Assembly: GCA_025766275.1 (NCBI GenBank)
Contig: JAFKAC010000015.1
Coordinates: 124,001-188,000 of the forward strand
Direction of reading: 5' to 3'
Length of the DNA stretch: 64,000 nucleotides
Origin: Lactarius indigo
Taxonomy: Eukaryota; Basidiomycota; Agaricomycetes; Russulales; Russulaceae
Shown here in pieces: positions 34,110-46,500 of this stretch. The notes below the pieces were generated by a model. The model was not told the origin of the DNA. It made no database searches and saw only the letters and a list, made by a program, of their open reading frames with translations. The position numbers and the translations under genes are program-made. How positions within the stretch are numbered: the stretch's first letter is position 1; each line of letters begins with the position of its first letter.

Positions 34110-34121
34110 GGGCCCATAACC
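34110..34121 (-). promoter_or_regulatory. Primer-binding site matching an initiator tRNA-Met half
   Basis: GGTTATGGGCCC in element sense follows the 5' LTR directly. From memory this matches the internal (anticodon-arm) initiator-Met primer site of Drosophila copia, so a half-tRNA primer is likely. Confidence 0.7.
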
Positions 34122-34728
34122 TGATGAACAGCATACATAAAGTTCATACTCACAGTGGACAGGAGGACTGTGGTGAGATATGGAAGGTAGCTGGAAGCAG
34201 AGGTGTAACAGGGGATCTTGCAAGTAAAGCAGGGAGTCTGGCACACAAACAGTGAGAACTGATATTGTTACATTGGAGGGAAGGAAGCTTACCTGGCACA
34301 CAAACAGTGAGAACTGATGTGGACCAGGAGCGTACATGATACTCTACTTATACTCCTACAGAGGGTGACGCTAGTCACAGAATACAAAGGTGCTATTGTT
34401 CTACAAAGGGACAAAAGAGTGGACGCTTTGAGAACAAGGGAAAGGAGAACAAGGAGAGTCCAGAACTAGATGATATCATACTGACATCATAATAAAGATA
34501 ATCCCAAGTAAAGAACAAAGAGAAGTACAAAAGCGTTATACAACGCAGAGTCCGGATGTATGATGTCATTAGAAGTACAGTGATGTCATATGTGACGCAA
34601 TGATAAGTCCAGATTGTACAGATCAAACAGTATCTAATCTACAAGTCCTGTATATCTAATCTAAAGCAGTCCATGCTGCAAGTCCGGTCCGTATGAGCCG
34701 CTAAGTGCGCAGGGGTCACTTATCAACA
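34122..34728 (-). repeat. 5' LTR of the intact copia element, with a possible leader intron
   Basis: Appears identical to the 3' LTR. In element sense a TATAAGTAG box precedes two copies of a unit ending GTGTGCCAG. The first copy is followed by GTAAGC and the second ends in AG, framing a possible 55-nt GT-AG intron (34238-34292) in the transcript leader. The solo LTR at 11677 keeps the same arrangement. Confidence 0.85.
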
Positions 34729-35649
34729 AAGCCCTACTCTTTTTGTCCTATATCAAGGGTGTCAACGTCAGCGAATGGGTACTAGCAATGCTTACCTGGC
34801 TCAACGGCCAGATACAAGCTGGAATACCCCGCACCAGTGAAGGACTGTGGAATGAAGTCACACACAGCTTTATGCAGCGATTTAAAAACACGATGGAGCA
34901 AGAACAAGCTCAGTATGAACTAAAGAAGGGATTAAAAATGATTGGGGGCAATCTAGATGAGTATTGCACTCAATTTGAACAATTAGTATGGCGCACTCAA
35001 TACTGACTTGACGACCCCCAAATGCTCGACTTGTTCACAAGTGGGCTACCTACCAACCTTTATTCCAAAGTTTACACTCTTGACTCTCCATGGAACTATC
35101 GTGAGTGGAAAGAAGCAGCCACCACTTGTCAGCAACAATATATGCATCTCAAAGCCATGCTCAACAAAGGGGCACCACAAAAACAAGAACAATCGCAGTG
35201 TCAACGCCCGTGGCAAGGGCTGCCAAGAAGCTCTTGGCAGCCAAGGAACCTTCCTAGAGACCCAAATGTGATGGACACTTCGGCCGACCAAATCTGAGGG
35301 TGTCTGATGGGAGCTGAAGATATACTCACTCCTCGACCTCCATACCGACCACGAGGAGGATTCTTACAAAGAGGAGGAGGGTGCAATAATCAAAGGCCAG
35401 TCACCTGTTACAGTTGTGGGAAGGACGGACACATGGCTCGCGATTGTAGACAACTGTGAGGGGGAAACCAACCCCAGGCTTCAACCAGTCGGTATGTCAA
35501 TACCGACTACTATCAACAAGAACCCTTGTCGCTACCAGGGTGGTTCAAGAAATACCTCCTCAACAGCATGCCAGCGATTGGCTCAATGGAGTAGCAGGAG
35601 AATTGGATGACATAAAAGACATCATCCTTCAACAGTTATGGAAGAAGGA

Positions 35650-35656
35650 GGGTTTT
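35650..35656 (+). promoter_or_regulatory. Candidate -1 ribosomal frameshift heptamer in gypsy F
   Basis: GGGTTTT read as G GGT TTT in the Gag frame, 10 codon-bases before the TGA at 35666. The -1 frame continues LNPSAWVRVVNCNSVIM into the protease region, as in element C. Confidence 0.65.
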
Positions 35657-38600
35657 CAGGATGCCTGAACCCATCGGCCTGGGTGAGGGTGGTCAACTGT
35701 AACAGTGTAATCATGACTTGCTACCATTCTATGAGAGTTCCAGTATCGATTCGCACCAGTTATGCAATGGCCGACATATGAGTATTAGTCAACTCAGGAG
35801 CAACTCACTGCTTCATGAGGCCATCCTTCATAAAAAGGATGGGACTTGGGACCAAACTGCTTAACATCCCAAAGAAAATATGGAACATTGACAACACAGA
35901 AAATAAATCAGGACGTATCACTCACTACACTGATGTTGATGTTCAAACTAAAGGAATTCAGAAGGAAATATGTTTCCTTATTACAGACATCGGCAATGAA
36001 GATATCATATTGGGGTACCCCTGGCTTGCCATATATGACCCAAATATCAAATGGTTGCAAGTCGCCATACACGAAGACATGCTCCCCATCATCATCCAAT
36101 CAATGAACCCCTACATCAAAACAACACCCATCGTGGCAGCAACCACCGTTTAGAGTGACAACTATGAGATAGTACATTCTTGTGTTATCACTGATGAACA
36201 ACGGCAACAATTTGAAGAAGGCTGTCGAATTAGAGCAACAGCCACCAACCTCACCATCACCGCCCAACAATATGTCACCAAAGCTGAGTTACCCCCTGAA
36301 TACCACGAGTTTGAATGCCTTTTCAGTGAAGAAGCATCAGACAGGTTTCCACCCAGCAGACCCTAGGATCATGCTATTGAATTTAAACCAGGAACAGCCG
36401 ATGCAATTGACTGCAAAATATACCCCATGACCCAAGAAGAAGATAAGAAGCTATGTAAATGGATCGACGAACAACTAAAAAAGGGGTATATACGACCCTC
36501 CAAATCTCCATACACCTCCTCCTTCTTCTTCATCAAGAAAAAGGACAGAAAGTTACGACCTGTCCAGGACTATCGAAAGATTAATGTGGCCACCATTTGC
36601 AATCAGTACCCACTCCCTCTTATCTCCAACCTCATCACTGACCTTAGCAATGCCCACATCTACACCAAGCTCGATGTTAGATGGGGATATAACAACATAC
36701 GCATCAAAGAAGGAGACGAGGAAAAGGCCACATTTAAAACACCATACAGATTGTTCAAACCAATGGTGATGTTCTTCGGCTTAACTAACTCTCCAGCAAC
36801 ATTCCAGACCATGATGAACTTCATCTTCAGGGATATCATCGTTAAACACGAAGAACGAGGGACAGTTATCAGGGTCTACATGGACAACATCGGCATTGCT
36901 ACAGGACTCAATCACTTGTTGAGAGACCACATCAAAGCAGTTAAAGACGTGCTCTGCATATCCACAGAACATGACTTATATTACAAACTTGAGAAATGTC
37001 TTTTCCACTCTCCACGCATGGATTACCTGGGGGTAATCCTTGAAAAGGGGGTGACACACATGGACCCTGTCAAAATTTCTGGCATCAAGGATTGGCCTAC
37101 GCTGACCAAGGTTAAGGACATCCGCTCTTTTCTTGGTTTCTGCAATTTTTACTGACCTTTTATATGGGGATTCGCAACTAAGGCACGACCACTCAACAAA
37201 CTTATGTGAAAAGGAGTTGAATGGCACTGGGGAACAGAAGAAGAAATGGCGTTCCAGGACCTCAAAACCCTGGTTACAAGTGAACCCGTCCTGGCACACC
37301 CAGACCTCACACAACAATTCAAATTGGAGGTTGACGCATCAGGTTTTGCAACCGGTGCAGTCCTCCTTCAATGAAAAGCGGACGGTAAACGACATCCTAT
37401 CAGCTATTACTCATCTACTCTCAATGAAGCTGAACGGAACTACAACATCTATGACCTTGAACTCCTAGCCATCGTCAAAGCATTCCAACACTGGAGGCCC
37501 CTGTTGGTGGGCTCCCCCCATAAGATCAAGGTCTTTTCCGACCACCTCAATCTCCAATATTGGAAGTCACTGCAGAAGATTAGTAGGCATGTTGCCAGGG
37601 AAGTACTAGAACTCTTGGAGTACAATTTTGAGATTCACCACATCAAAGGAACCTCCAATGGACGTGCCAATGTGCTATCGTGAAGACCGGACTACGATCA
37701 AGGAGAAAACGACAATGAAGGAGTAATGGTACTACCCGAAAATGTCTTCGCATGTGCAACCACATTTGATGAACTTCAACATCAACACTGGAGGCCAGAG
37801 ATTCTACCGATAGAAATGACTCCGAAACACCCCATCTACGAGCAGGATTCAGCTAGGTTGAAGCCTTTGGTCGACGCTCATAAACTAAAAGACACAGAAG
37901 GGACGTGGTATAAGGATGGATGCTGAGTGGTCACTGGCGGCATCCACAACAAGCGCACCATCATCACCGCCCATCATGACTCTCCAGTCTATGGCCACCC
38001 TGGTATCAAACGTACTCTTCAACTCATGGAACGACATTACTGGTGGCCACAGATGAAAAACAATGTCACAGATTATGTCAAAGGTTGCGCCGAATGTCAG
38101 CAGCACAAAGTCAACCTCTGTCCCATTCAAGCGCCCTTGCAACCCATCTACCCCAAACTAGAAGCCTTACCGTTTGAAACCATTGCAGTAGACTTCATTA
38201 CTAAACTCCCCATCTCCCACGGCTACGATTCCATCCTAACAGTGACTGATCACAACTGCACCAAAGCTGCTGTTTTCATCCCTTGCAATGAAGAGATAAC
38301 CGCTGAAGGAACAGCTGCCCTGTACGTCTCCCATGTTTTTCCGTGATTTGGACTCCCCTTGTGCATCATCAGTAATCAAGACCCTCACTTCGCATCGAAA
38401 TTCATGAGAGAGATATGCAAGATCCTTGGCATCAGCCAAAACATCTCAACCGCTTATCACCCCAGGACCGATGGCCAATCAGAACGAACAAATCAATGGC
38501 TGGAGCAATATCTCTGCTTTTGGGTAAATGAGTGGCAGGACGATTGGGTTTGATATCTACCTATGGTGGAATTCACGCACAACAACTGGCCAAACAAAAC

Positions 38601-39234
38601 CATGTGGGAGTCCCCCTTCTTCCTTTTATTGGGATTCAATCCTCGCACTGATTGGACCAATAGGCCCTCTTCTATTCCACAAGTATCCCTAAGGTTGGAT
38701 CAATTCAAACAGGCATGGCAACATGCCTTCTCCTGTATGCTCAGGGCGCAGAAGTCATGGGTCAAACACAAAGATACGCCCCAGTTCAAAGAAGGAGACC
38801 TTGTATGGCTAGAAGGATGCCACTTGCACACACATCAGCCAACCACAAAACTAGCTGCAAAACGGCATGGACCATTTAAGGTCATCCAGGTGATGTCTCC
38901 TGTCAACTACTGCCTCGAACTTCCCACGCAGTGGAGCATCCACAACGTCTTCCACATAGATCTTCTCACACCTTATCGTGAAACACCCATGCATGGACCA
39001 AACTATCAGTGCCCACCACCTGATTTGGTTGATAACGAAGAAGAATATGAGGTCGAGAAAATTCTAGACTCTTGGCAATTCAGCAGAAGACGTCAACTCC
39101 AATATCTCGTGAAATGGAAGGGATACCCAGACTCTGATAACCAGTGGATAGATAAGGATGACATATTTGCTGATGAAGCCATTCAGGAGTTTAAACATTC
39201 TAACCCCAACAGAGAAACACATATAAGGATGACC
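35657..39234 (+). pseudogene. Gypsy F Pol up to the chromodomain
   Basis: Protease (VNSGATH, about 35790), RT (36427-37155, KKGYIRPSKSPYTSSFFFIK), RNase H (LEVDASGFATGAVLLQ, near 37325), integrase zinc-binding segment (HGHPGIKRT, CAEC), DDE core, chromodomain (LQYLVKWKGYPDSDNQWI, about 39095-39150). The RT active site reads YMDN (36877-36888) instead of YMDD, and the integrase SDxD is SNQD (near 38371). TGA codons at 37153, 37681, 37924 and 38344 replace Arg of the other copies. The frame is cut after THIRMT by transposon B and resumes at 50629. Confidence 0.88.
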
Positions 39235-39881
39235 CTCAGTAAAAAAGGAAAGTCGGCTGTTGGTCGGCGGTTGACCCAAAATAGTCATCGGGTAGTCAAC
39301 GTGACTAAAAAATGAATATTTGCAAGATTTCTAAGTCGGGGTGACTAAGATTGACTATGAATAGCCAGGCTGAGGGGCTTTGCCAAAGTCAAGCAAAGTC
39401 AACACATGGGTGATCTAGGTCACCGGACAGCCATTTTTAGTCGTTGAGGGATAAATCTGTAGTCAATCTTGGTCTAATCTAGGTCGTCCAATGGTCACAT
39501 CAAGTCAATTATGGACAAATCTGTAGTCAATCCGTAGTCAATCTCAGTCATCCTAAGTCCGATTCGACTTCTCTCAAGTCACTCCTAGGTCTGAAAAGTC
39601 ACATCAAGTTGTTGATGGACAATCCATAGTCAGTTGCGGTCAGCCCAAGCACGATGTAGGTCATTTTTTTAGTCAATTATTGTCATTTATTGGTCAGACT
39701 TAGTCGTCATGCGTACTTTTTGTGCATTTCGTAGTCAAATAGTTGGTATTTTTATTCATCTGGCAGTCATGCCAGGTTGATGGGAGGTTGTATCAAGTCA
39801 TGTATGTACATCAGCAAGTCCAAATATAGTAAAAAAAAAAGAGCCCCAAAACTTCTGAATCAAATATGAGCTAGCGAGCGA
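39235..39881. repeat. Left end and subterminal AGTCA repeats of transposon B
   Basis: The inverted terminal repeat CTCAGTAAAAAAGGAAAGTC is followed by about 600 bp with frequent AGTCA, AGTCAA and GGTCA words. Less regular than the right arm of A, but the same word dominates. The 3' end of the adjacent minus-strand gene may reach into its right part. Confidence 0.75.
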
Positions 39882-40623
39882 TGTAGCAGTATGACTTATT
39901 GTGTACAACTAGACCAAGGTGAGGTAAGTGAACTGAACAGGTAGCACACCCAAGCCTAGTGCGGAGACAAGTCACGCGCCGAACGTACAGTCACAACGGA
40001 GGTTATGCACACTTGAGGACTTTATACAAGTCCAAAGGCAAGGTGATCACGCTGTGGCACGCTGAGTGGAGAACCAAGAGGACAAGTTAACATTGGAGAG
40101 GTAAGGGAAGTACAAGGAAATACGCACCTGAGTGGAGAACCAAGAGGACAAGTTGGTTCCACTCAGGACACTACATGAGGGTTTATATACACTGCTGCGG
40201 CTGAGTTCGAATTACTATAGAACCTTGTTACTAAAGGTGCACGCTGACGCGTCGTGTCTAATAATAGCGTTATCTATTGTGCTGACTGATGCACAGTCAG
40301 AACGATGACGTGTCCTTATCTGTGAGTCACAACCCTATAACAACATAGTCTAGAACTATCTAGAACGTTCCCTGCTTATCATCCAATGAGAAACTACTAT
40401 ACTAATGAGGAAAGTGCCTTGAAGGGGTAACATCCAATAAGGAAGTTACTATCCCAGGGTCACGTGCTTGTGGGTGCACATGTTGGCATCATGTGACTGA
40501 CCATCTTATCATATCTAATGATAAGGACTTGGATGTTTGAGCACAACGTTGGAGACTCGTATTTCTACCAAATAAATCTGTAAAAGTACGGAAAAATGAG
40601 GTGAAAATAGAGCGTCCATGACA
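39882..40623. mobile_element. Solo LTR, family 3 (742 bp)
   Basis: TGTAGCAGTATG to CCATGACA, flanked by AGCGA on both sides (39877-39881, 40624-40628). A second copy lies at 53902-58691. A TTTATATACA box (near 40179) and AATAAA near 40570 suggest plus orientation. It interrupts the 3' end of the minus-strand gene at 40624-41758. Confidence 0.92.
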
Positions 40624-41758
40624 AGCGAGAGCATGGCAGAGTCGAAGGCATACGCTAAGGTAATGCAGCAAGTGGCTTTTGCGACCCTTTCTTCTTGCAC
40701 TGGTAACAGGAGGTCAGAATTGGATACTATGGACGATGAGAATCCTACCTTCTCAATGATTTCCTTGATGGTCGACTCGGAAATGGACGCAAACTCGGGG
40801 GACTTGACAATGGCTGCAATGAGATCTGTCTGGGCTAAAGTTAATACTACTGGGCTTAGAATATACGACATACCGTCCTTGTGCTTCCCCTTCAGGGCGC
40901 TGATATTGTTGTCCCCGAACCAGGCCAGGAGCTCCGAGACTTGAAGGAGCCTGAGCAACACGGCACTTGCATGAGCACCCTAGGGGCTATGGATGAGATT
41001 GAATATCGTTACCAAACACCAACGTACCTCATCTAGCCCCACTGAAGGTCTTGTGGGTTCCATGGTGGTGGTGGGCTGGTTCGTAGAGTTGGTTCCCATG
41101 GGAGCCTCTGAAATTTTGCTGGTGGCGATGTCAGTGGAAAAAGCTGGCCACTTGATCCTGATTATGGGCCCACGCAGTGGAGGTGACATTGCGATGTCGC
41201 GATACGAAGGGGTAGTAGGAAGTGGGACACGATTTGGGGAAGTAAGCACTTAAGACAGGTTGATTAAAAGCTGCAGAGGAGAGTGAATTAAAGACGTACC
41301 CCACCAGCACCAACCCAGCAATTCTCGAGACACTCGAGGGTCTTCTCAAGATATACATCGCTGATGAATCCGCTCGTCTTCGGCATTCTGGCGTTCGAGC
41401 ACATCAACCTCGCTTCCTGGCACGTCTTGATAGCGGCCACCATGAGCTTGAAGGCAGTAGTGACGCTGCCAACCTCCTGCCAATTGGTAAGCGAGGACGC
41501 TGGGCTGATACTGCCTGCTGTGAACTGGTAATGCCCCCAACTCTGACAGGTGTTGTCCTCATTGATGTTGGGTGAACCTGGGTCCACGAGTTGGACACGC
41601 TCGAGGAGCGTCGTGACTTGCTTGGATGGTTCACCTTCCTTGAAAGACGACTGTGTGTTCATGGAGTGAAGGAGCCAGGCGGCGTTGGTTAGGGAAGGGA
41701 ATTCGGATGTGAGGACCGCTATGAGGACGCAGTCAGTGATAGCATGGGCAGAGGACAT
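40624..41758 (-). CDS. Unidentified gene 3 of transposon B (3' end split by a solo LTR)
   Basis: Starts at ATG 41758 (MSSAHAITDCVLIAVLTSEF). Exons are about 41758-41300, 41248-41028 and 40979-40624, with 48-51 nt GT-AG introns. Visible blocks: SLTNAAWLLHSMNTQSSFKE, NTCQSWGHYQFTAGS, SVTTAFKLMVAAIKTCQEAR, SGFISDVYLEKTLECLENCW, then LLRLLQVSELLAWFGDNNI. It looks globular and helix-rich. I recognise no family. The solo LTR at 39882-40623 separates the last residues; the frame can continue beyond it. It has no counterpart in transposon A. It might be fused to the gene upstream (41893-43374), as only a short spacer separates them. Confidence 0.6.
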
Positions 41759-41892
41759 TTCGACTCACCAACAAGGTTATCGGCTGATGATCCGACTTCA
41801 TATCAATATACTGTGAGTGTACACGTGAGAAATACGCACCGATGGATCAACATGAAGAGGTTGAAGACTCATTGGCGCAGGTTCCACACAGG

Positions 41893-43374
41893 TCATCTGA
41901 GTGTGGCTAAGGAATGTAGGAGTGATCTTGCATGCAGCCGGGCATTGATTCTCTGTGCACGAGTATCACTTGTCAGCAGGTTTGGACATTGTTGAGTTGA
42001 GCACTCACAGTTTGAGGGCCCACTGGAGCCTACAGTCTTCGGTCCGGAAACTGTTGGCGCACTGTCGTCTTTGCTGTGCTTTGAGCGTGCGATGCCGTAG
42101 GTGATTTGGGGCCGGGGCTCAACCCAAGAGCCCGCTTCACCGTGTTCATGGGTGCCACCTCCCAAATTTGCGGGATGAGCACAGTCGGTAGCTCCAGGGG
42201 GTGGTTAGACTGTGGGGATGTAGCATGTGCAGAGTTCGTCGCTGCCCCAACCTTTACATCATTTCACCGCAAGAATACCTGGGTGATCAAGGCATCAGCC
42301 TTCCAATGAGCCGAGCATAAGTGAAGGAGCTTCTGCTCTGCTTCAAGGTTGAGCATGGCTCGATAATACTCAACCGTGAAATACTTCTTGATGAATGTCT
42401 TGGTCCACGCCTTGGGGCCACCAGCATGCACAGCTGACTGGGGGTCCAAGTTAACGAAGTTGATGAGCCTCTGAACGATAATTTCTGCTGAGCGTTGCAT
42501 GTTTGAGAGTTCGATATTTGAGACCTTTGTGCCATTCGGGCGGCGGATAGCAAGACTCATCTTTGGTCGGCTCCTGTTTTTTTTCGTGATGATGTCTCCT
42601 TGTGACTTGTTGTCCTCACAGTCTTCGAAATCCCAAAGCATGGATTTCAGAAGAAATTGTGGGCGCAAGGATGGTGGCTCCACGTGTTCAAGGAGGTTCT
42701 CGATGGCATCGGGTCTTGTCTGTTGAGAAGTGGAGTCGCTTGGCCCCAATGACGATGCGCGAGAGTCTGTGCCACGAGAGTCTGCACGACATGAGTTCAC
42801 ACTGCAGGGTACTGCTGCCATGGGATTGAGTTAGTAACTACATAGGTTCAAAATGTAGTCACCATGTACCTTGGTATATGTCAGGGACGAGGCCTTCACC
42901 CTTCGTGGTATGAGACTCTGCGAGCTCTCGTTCTACATACATGGTAAGGACGGATGCCAGGTGGTCGTGATCCCGGCGTAGTTTGTGATGGTGGGGGTTA
43001 TGGAGGAGCTCGGAGTCGGTGAGTGCCGCAATGGCATCGAGAGGAAGCCTTGCCGGTGGAGCTGAATTAAGAGAAGTCTTGCGCAGAAACGAAGGTGCCA
43101 TCGAAGGATGAAGACTAGAGTGTAATGTCGAGCCCGAGATGTTGGAAGGTGGAGGAGGAAAAGAGGCCACAGAGGAGCATCGCCCAGAAAAGTCTATTGG
43201 GGGTCTTGACCTCAGCGACGGTTGTGGCATGCGCTGGACGCCTGGTGCGAATCCGTCCTTGTCCTCATCATCACAGTTGGACACCGTGTCCAAGCCTGGT
43301 GGGAAGAGTCCAGGGGGGGCGTCTTCAGCCATATCAAGGTTGTCATCATAGTTATCCTCCCCAAAGTCAAACAT
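41893..43374 (-). CDS. Partner-protein homologue in transposon B
   Basis: Exons about 43374-42870, 42814-42279, 42209-42009 and from 41952, with 55-69 nt GT-AG introns and compatible phases. It shares the architecture of the 591-residue protein in A: an acidic start (MFDFGEDNYDDNLDMAED), LPLDAIAALTDSELLHNP (against GLPINIIARLTHDELTHNP), a W-D-x-x-D-C block (MLWDFEDCEDN) and CSAHWKADALI (against CSANWKADIVL). After this it ends in a different Ser/Pro-rich C-terminus. No stop is seen in these blocks, but the last exon is ambiguous. Conservation in two elements with different cargo argues for a role in transposition. Confidence 0.7.
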
Positions 43375-43575
43375 TTTAGAGACAAGCAAAGAGGTGAGGC
43401 GGCTACGTGAGGATACAAAAGACAAGGCTCGAAAAGAACAAAGGCCTTGTTGACGTGAGAGAAAGTATAACACGTGCCGTTTGCATGCTCCACACCAAAG
43501 TCCACCTGCCCTTGCACCTTGCGAGGCTTGTGCTTGCCCTCACACCCACACAATATACTCATCAACTGCGTGAAT
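43375..43575. promoter_or_regulatory. Divergent promoter of transposon B
   Basis: A 201-bp spacer between the partner gene and tnp2 start codons, in the same head-to-head arrangement as 8160-8474. No clear TATA box on either strand. Confidence 0.5.
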
Positions 43576-46500
43576 ATGATGCCTCAAACAGCTTCAAGAC
43601 ACACCTGCCCATGCTCCAAGTGCCAAGGAGGTTCAAAAAATGTCACCAAATGCACAATTGAGGCCCATCTGTGGCAAGACCAGATCTTTCTGCAGTCCCT
43701 CCCACCCGACACAGATTCTGCCCATCTTGTGCGATTGCACATCACCCAAACCATCCAACTACTTTCCCAAATCCATGGACGCTCTAGGCTGCTCTATGCA
43801 GTACCAGATGTTGACGGATCTCGCTCAGAGGACCCAGAGCCTGAAGGTACGCATTATTGTTATCATTATTATTATTATTATTATTTTTAACCCTAAAGCG
43901 GCACAGATCCCCCAGTTCAGCCGACTAATACCTATCCCAAGGACTCCAAGCAGCCTGATCACTATCAAGGAGAAGCTACAGAGCCTGGTAAGTGTATTGT
44001 TTTAATATAAAGTGATGTTCTTGCTTATATCTGGGTATTAGATGATCTCTTTAGTCCTGATATGGACATTGATCTAGGTTCTTCTGAGGCTGTGGCTGGT
44101 GCTGATCTGGCTGATCTAGGGATGGACCCTAGCATCTCTGACCCAGAGATTGATGCTGTGCTATCTGAGGCTGGGTTTAGCTCTGTGGATCAAGACTCTG
44201 ACTCTGACTCTGAGGCTGAGGCTGAGCTTCATCCTACTTTGGTGTCCCCCTCAATTGGGCATTTAGGCACTTCTAATTCCAGCCCCTTTTCTGAGAGAGA
44301 GCCAGTTGGTGTCAGTTCTGATGAGGGTGATAGCTCTGATACTGGTGCTGACCTTCCAGAAGTTGTGAGAAGACTTTGCACACAACTTTTATCTGGCTAT
44401 TCCCCTCCTAATCATCCACCCATTGATGACCCTCAAGGTCGTACACTTACCCTAGATGAGGAGCTATCTTTGAAGCACTATGTTGCATGGGTTGACTCTC
44501 GCGGTACTGTGAAGGCATACAAGCTACATGCACAAGTCCTTCAAAAGGCCACAGGTACTGAGATCCTCAGCCTATATATGGTGTGGAAGCTTGCCATAGA
44601 GCTTACAGGGTTGTCATCTCAGCTGGTTGACATGTGCCCTAAAAGCTGCATGGCTTTTACTGGAGAGTTCAAAGATCTTCAATCATGCATCTATGTTCGT
44701 GACAAACGTCTTGGGCCATGTGGCCAGCCACGCTATGACAAGAATGGTTATCCAAGGGCCTCAATGCTCTACACCCCAATTGCCCCTGTCATTCAGTCAT
44801 TCTACATGAATAAGAAGATGGCAGAAGCTATGCGATACTGACATGAGCATTTACAAAAGGCTCTGAAAGACCTGAAGCCTGATTCTCCCCCCACCACATA
44901 CTCAGATTTCTCTGACTCCATTAACCATATCAACCACTCCCATTTATTCCAAGATCCCACTGACACTGCAATAACCATCTCAGGTGATGGTGCTCAGCTC
45001 ACTATGAAGAAGAAGTCTGATGTATGGGTTCTTGTTGTTACAATTTTAAACCTCCCTCCCAACATGCGATCTAAGGCTGCCAATACCATCATCCCACTTG
45101 TCATTCCTGGGCCCTCTTCACCTGGAAATGTGGAGTCATTTATTTATGTCCTCTATGAGGAGCTTGCAAAGCTCAGTGTTGGTGTATGGTCCTGGGATGC
45201 CCTCTCAGAACAATACTTCCTTTTAAAGATCTTTCTTTGTGGTGTTCTTGGAGATATGCTTGGTTCTGCAAAGCTCAGCAGAATGGCTGGACATATGGCC
45301 TTATATGGATGCCACTTTAGTATGGTGCAGGGTGCATGCCCTAGTAAGGAAAGAGGTGTGCAACATTATACTATTATATTATTTTATCTCACTATTTTAT
45401 TTTATAGGTGCTAAATCTCAGTACTATCCTCTCTTTCCACCTCAAAGCCAGGAGATTAATAGTGATCACCCCCATTTTGACATTTTTGATCTGCCCATTC
45501 GAACTCTAGAGGGCTACTGGAGAACCATTGAGAGGCTTGAAGTTGCAAAGGGCAGCCAGACACAGCACACAGCAATTACAAGGGAAACTGGTGTCTCTGG
45601 TCTTCCTATTTGTGCAGCTAGCCCTGCCTTCTCACATCCATTCTTTTTCCCCCTTGACCCCTTCCATCTTTTCTATGAAAACTGCATGCCACATATCTGG
45701 GATATCTGGGTCTCATTCAGCTCTCAGTTGGAAGGTGTTTTTATGGGTCAAGATATGACTTCAAAGCTTGGAGCAGAGGTTGAGAGTGCTATAGCAACAT
45801 TACCCCCCTCCTTCTGTGGACCTATTTGGGATCCATTCAAAAAGCGACAAAGTCAGTACAAGATATATGAGTGGATGGCCCTCCTTCACTGGTATATTGT
45901 TCCTATTGCATCAGAGCTTGGATTTAATCCAGAGGTGATCAAGAACTTTGCCATATTCTCAAATGTGGTGGAGTATGCTATGACAACTGTCCCTCGAACC
46001 AAAGATGATGTAGCCAAGCTTTATGGCAAGATTGTCCTTTTTCTTCAAGGATTTGAACACCTCTATGTTGGCAATGATCCCTCCAAAATTTCCCACTGCA
46101 GACTCTGCATCTTTCAGCTTATCCATATCCCCTTCCACATTTCATATAATGGCTCTATTAGATTTGGCTCTCAAGCCACATGTGAGTGGGCCATTGGAGA
46201 TATTGGACATGGTATAAGGTCAAAAAAATCCCCCTTCAAAAATATTGCCTCATACAAGATAGACAAACAGTCTGTTAGAATCCTACATCTCTCCTACCCA
46301 ACACTCTTCCCAGGACTTATAGCAAAGGCTCAAAAGACTTCACTGTTTAGAGAATTTCCTATCACTAAAAAGGAGAAAAAGGAAGATCACAACTTGATGG
46401 CCCACTTACAGGCAATTCAGTCTTATTGTCACGCCTCTGTGGGAGCGTGCGTCGTTCTGTAACAGATCCTGCCTGAGGTGACAGACTCTGAGTCGGATCC

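Larger units (their letters stand above)
28403..34728 (-). mobile_element. Intact Ty1/copia retrotransposon
   Basis: 6326 bp. Two 607-bp LTRs (28403-29009, 34122-34728) appear identical, and AAGCC flanks both sides (28398-28402, 34729-34733). Removal restores the Gag frame of gypsy F. The minus-strand order is LTR, primer site, leader, one uninterrupted 1436-codon gag-pol, polypurine tract, LTR. Identical LTRs and an open frame point to a recent insertion of a possibly active element. Confidence 0.95.
27380..35668 (+). pseudogene. Gypsy F Gag, interrupted by the copia element
   Basis: ATG at 27380 begins AYSTRDQWTAFRPYHLE. Coding runs 27380-28402 and 34734-35668, interrupted by the copia element at an YRQA/LLFLSYIKG junction. 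It includes the Gly/Pro hinge, capsid (SYIKGVNVSEWVLAML, KGLKMIGGNLDEYCTQFEQL) and one zinc knuckle (CYSCGKDGHMARDC, about 35409-35450). TGA codons at 27434-27436, 28157-28159 and 35004-35006 stand where related copies have CGA or CGG arginine. Gag ends at TGA 35666-35668. Confidence 0.85.
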
